NCBI RefSeq assembly: GCF_047324305.1
Contig: NZ_CP178740.1
Coordinates: forward strand, 1,178,001-1,242,000
Reading direction: 5' to 3'
DNA length: 64,000 bases
Source: Acerihabitans sp047324305
Lineage (GTDB): Bacteria; Pseudomonadota; Gammaproteobacteria; Enterobacterales; Enterobacteriaceae
Shown in pieces: positions 63,424 to 64,000 of this stretch; the stretch's first letter is position 1, and each line of letters begins with the position of its first letter. Under the pieces are notes generated by a model that did no database searches, was not told the DNA's origin, and saw only the letters and a list, made by a program, of their open reading frames with translations. A program made the translations under genes and the position numbers.

Positions 63424-64000
63424 TCAGGCCCCGGGCAGGAACGGCATGCCCAGGGCGCTGCCCTGGCCGCCCTGCGCCTTGAGGTCATTATACAGCGCAT
63501 TCATCCCGTTCCAGTGATTGGCGCACCACAAAGGTGCAAGCAGGGTCGGCGGACGGGCGCTGGCGCTAATACGGTGGAAAATCACCTGCGCGGGGGTATG
63601 GCGGATCATCTCGCCGGCAATGGCGGTATAGTCCTCCAGGCTTAGCGCGGCAAGACGCCCCGCCCGCCAGGCCCTGGCCATCACGCTGCCCTCGACCAGC
63701 AGCAGCGGATGCAGCTTCAGGCCGTCGACGCCCGCCGCCAACACCCGATCGAGGGTGGACAGGCATTCCGCCGCCCCCTCGCCCGGCAAGCCGACAATCA
63801 GGTGCGTGCACACGCGCAGGCCCCGCGCCCGCGCCGCCGCCACGGTATGGCGATAACAGGCAAAATCATGACCGCGGTTGATACGGCGCAGGGTTTTATC
63901 CTGCGCGCTTTGCAGCCCCAGTTCCAGCCAGACCTCATACCCCTGGCGCTGGTAGCCGGCCAGCAAGTCCAATACCTCGGGCGGCGCGCAATCCGGACGG
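63424..64000 (-). CDS. yhcC: Radical SAM protein YhcC, partial (C-terminal part)
   Basis: The gene continues beyond the right edge; about 190 C-terminal codons are present. RPDCAPPEVLDLLAGY, EVWLELGLQSAQDKTLRRINRGHDF, HLIVGLPGEG and GLKLHPLLLVEGS are the family (TIGR01212) signatures. The radical-SAM CxxxCxxC cluster motif lies outside the window. Function is not established. It is next to arcB, as in E. coli. Confidence 0.93.
   Translation of the reverse strand, partial: RPDCAPPEVLDLLAGYQRQGYEVWLELGLQSAQDKTLRRINRGHDFACYRHTVAAARARGLRVCTHLIVGLPGEGAAECLSTLDRVLAAGVDGLKLHPLLLVEGSVMARAWRAGRLAALSLEDYTAIAGEMIRHTPAQVIFHRISASARPPTLLAPLWCANHWNGMNALYNDLKAQGGQGSALGMPFLPGA

Overview
The window reads as chromosome of a GC-rich member of the Enterobacterales. 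Nearly every core gene matches an Escherichia coli gene in family and length, and the order follows blocks of the E. coli map: norR/norVW, ribB-ubiK, hldE-glnE-ygiF, ygiM-cca, uppP, folB/plsY, tsaD/rpsU-dnaG-rpoD, mug-ileX, rlmG-ygjR-alx-ygjV-uxaABC-exuT-exuR-yqjA-mzrA-yqjDEK-yqjF-yqjG-yhaJ/yhaK, rnpB-rsmI/lpoA-yraN-diaA-dolP, mtgA-elbB-arcZ/arcB-yhcC. A Sodalis- or Pectobacteriaceae-like host is my guess from the overall flavour (core E. coli synteny, pectin/galacturonate catabolism, a possible secreted effector); no single marker proves it. Both window ends cut a gene: norR on the left and yhcC on the right.

Positions 1-23,060 are conserved core. They hold nitric oxide detoxification (a NorR-controlled, sigma-54-dependent norVW operon with three NorR-type sites), tellurite methyltransferase tehB, ribB under an FMN riboswitch, lipopolysaccharide heptose synthesis (hldE), nitrogen control (glnE), tRNA 3'-end maturation (cca), undecaprenyl phosphate recycling (uppP), folate and phospholipid synthesis, and the macromolecular synthesis operon rpsU-dnaG-rpoD.

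Positions 23,060-35,140 are accessory. A 3.8-kb element sits in the tRNA-Ile(CAU) gene ileX, bounded by 53-bp direct repeats. It carries an IS3-family insertion sequence, a Fic-domain protein with a tail-to-tail overlapping 52-residue partner, and a tyrosine integrase broken by two apparently compensating frameshifts. Beyond the right repeat come orphan or unrelated genes, several of them AT-rich: a GNAT acetyltransferase, an NTF2-like protein, a GST, a lone IS66 TnpA-like protein, a DUF5680-like protein, a chemoreceptor with a good sigma-28 promoter, a 441-residue protein with the His/Asp/Gln/Cys pattern of CE-clan (Ulp1/SseL-like) cysteine proteases, and an MbeD-like coiled-coil protein. The protease-like protein is the best candidate for something undescribed.

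Positions 35,140-64,000 return to core. They include an ygjR-glutamine amidotransferase operon, alx under a yybP-ykoY manganese riboswitch, the complete galacturonate pathway (uxaC-uxaB-uxaA, exuT, exuR) with ExuR-like operators, the stress-linked yqj cluster, and envelope maintenance genes (lpoA, dolP, mtgA). They also include RNase P RNA, the sRNA ArcZ divergent from elbB and convergent with arcB, and the ArcB sensor kinase. Between yqjF and yqjG lies a tandem array with a strict 107-bp period that resembles no repeat family I can name.
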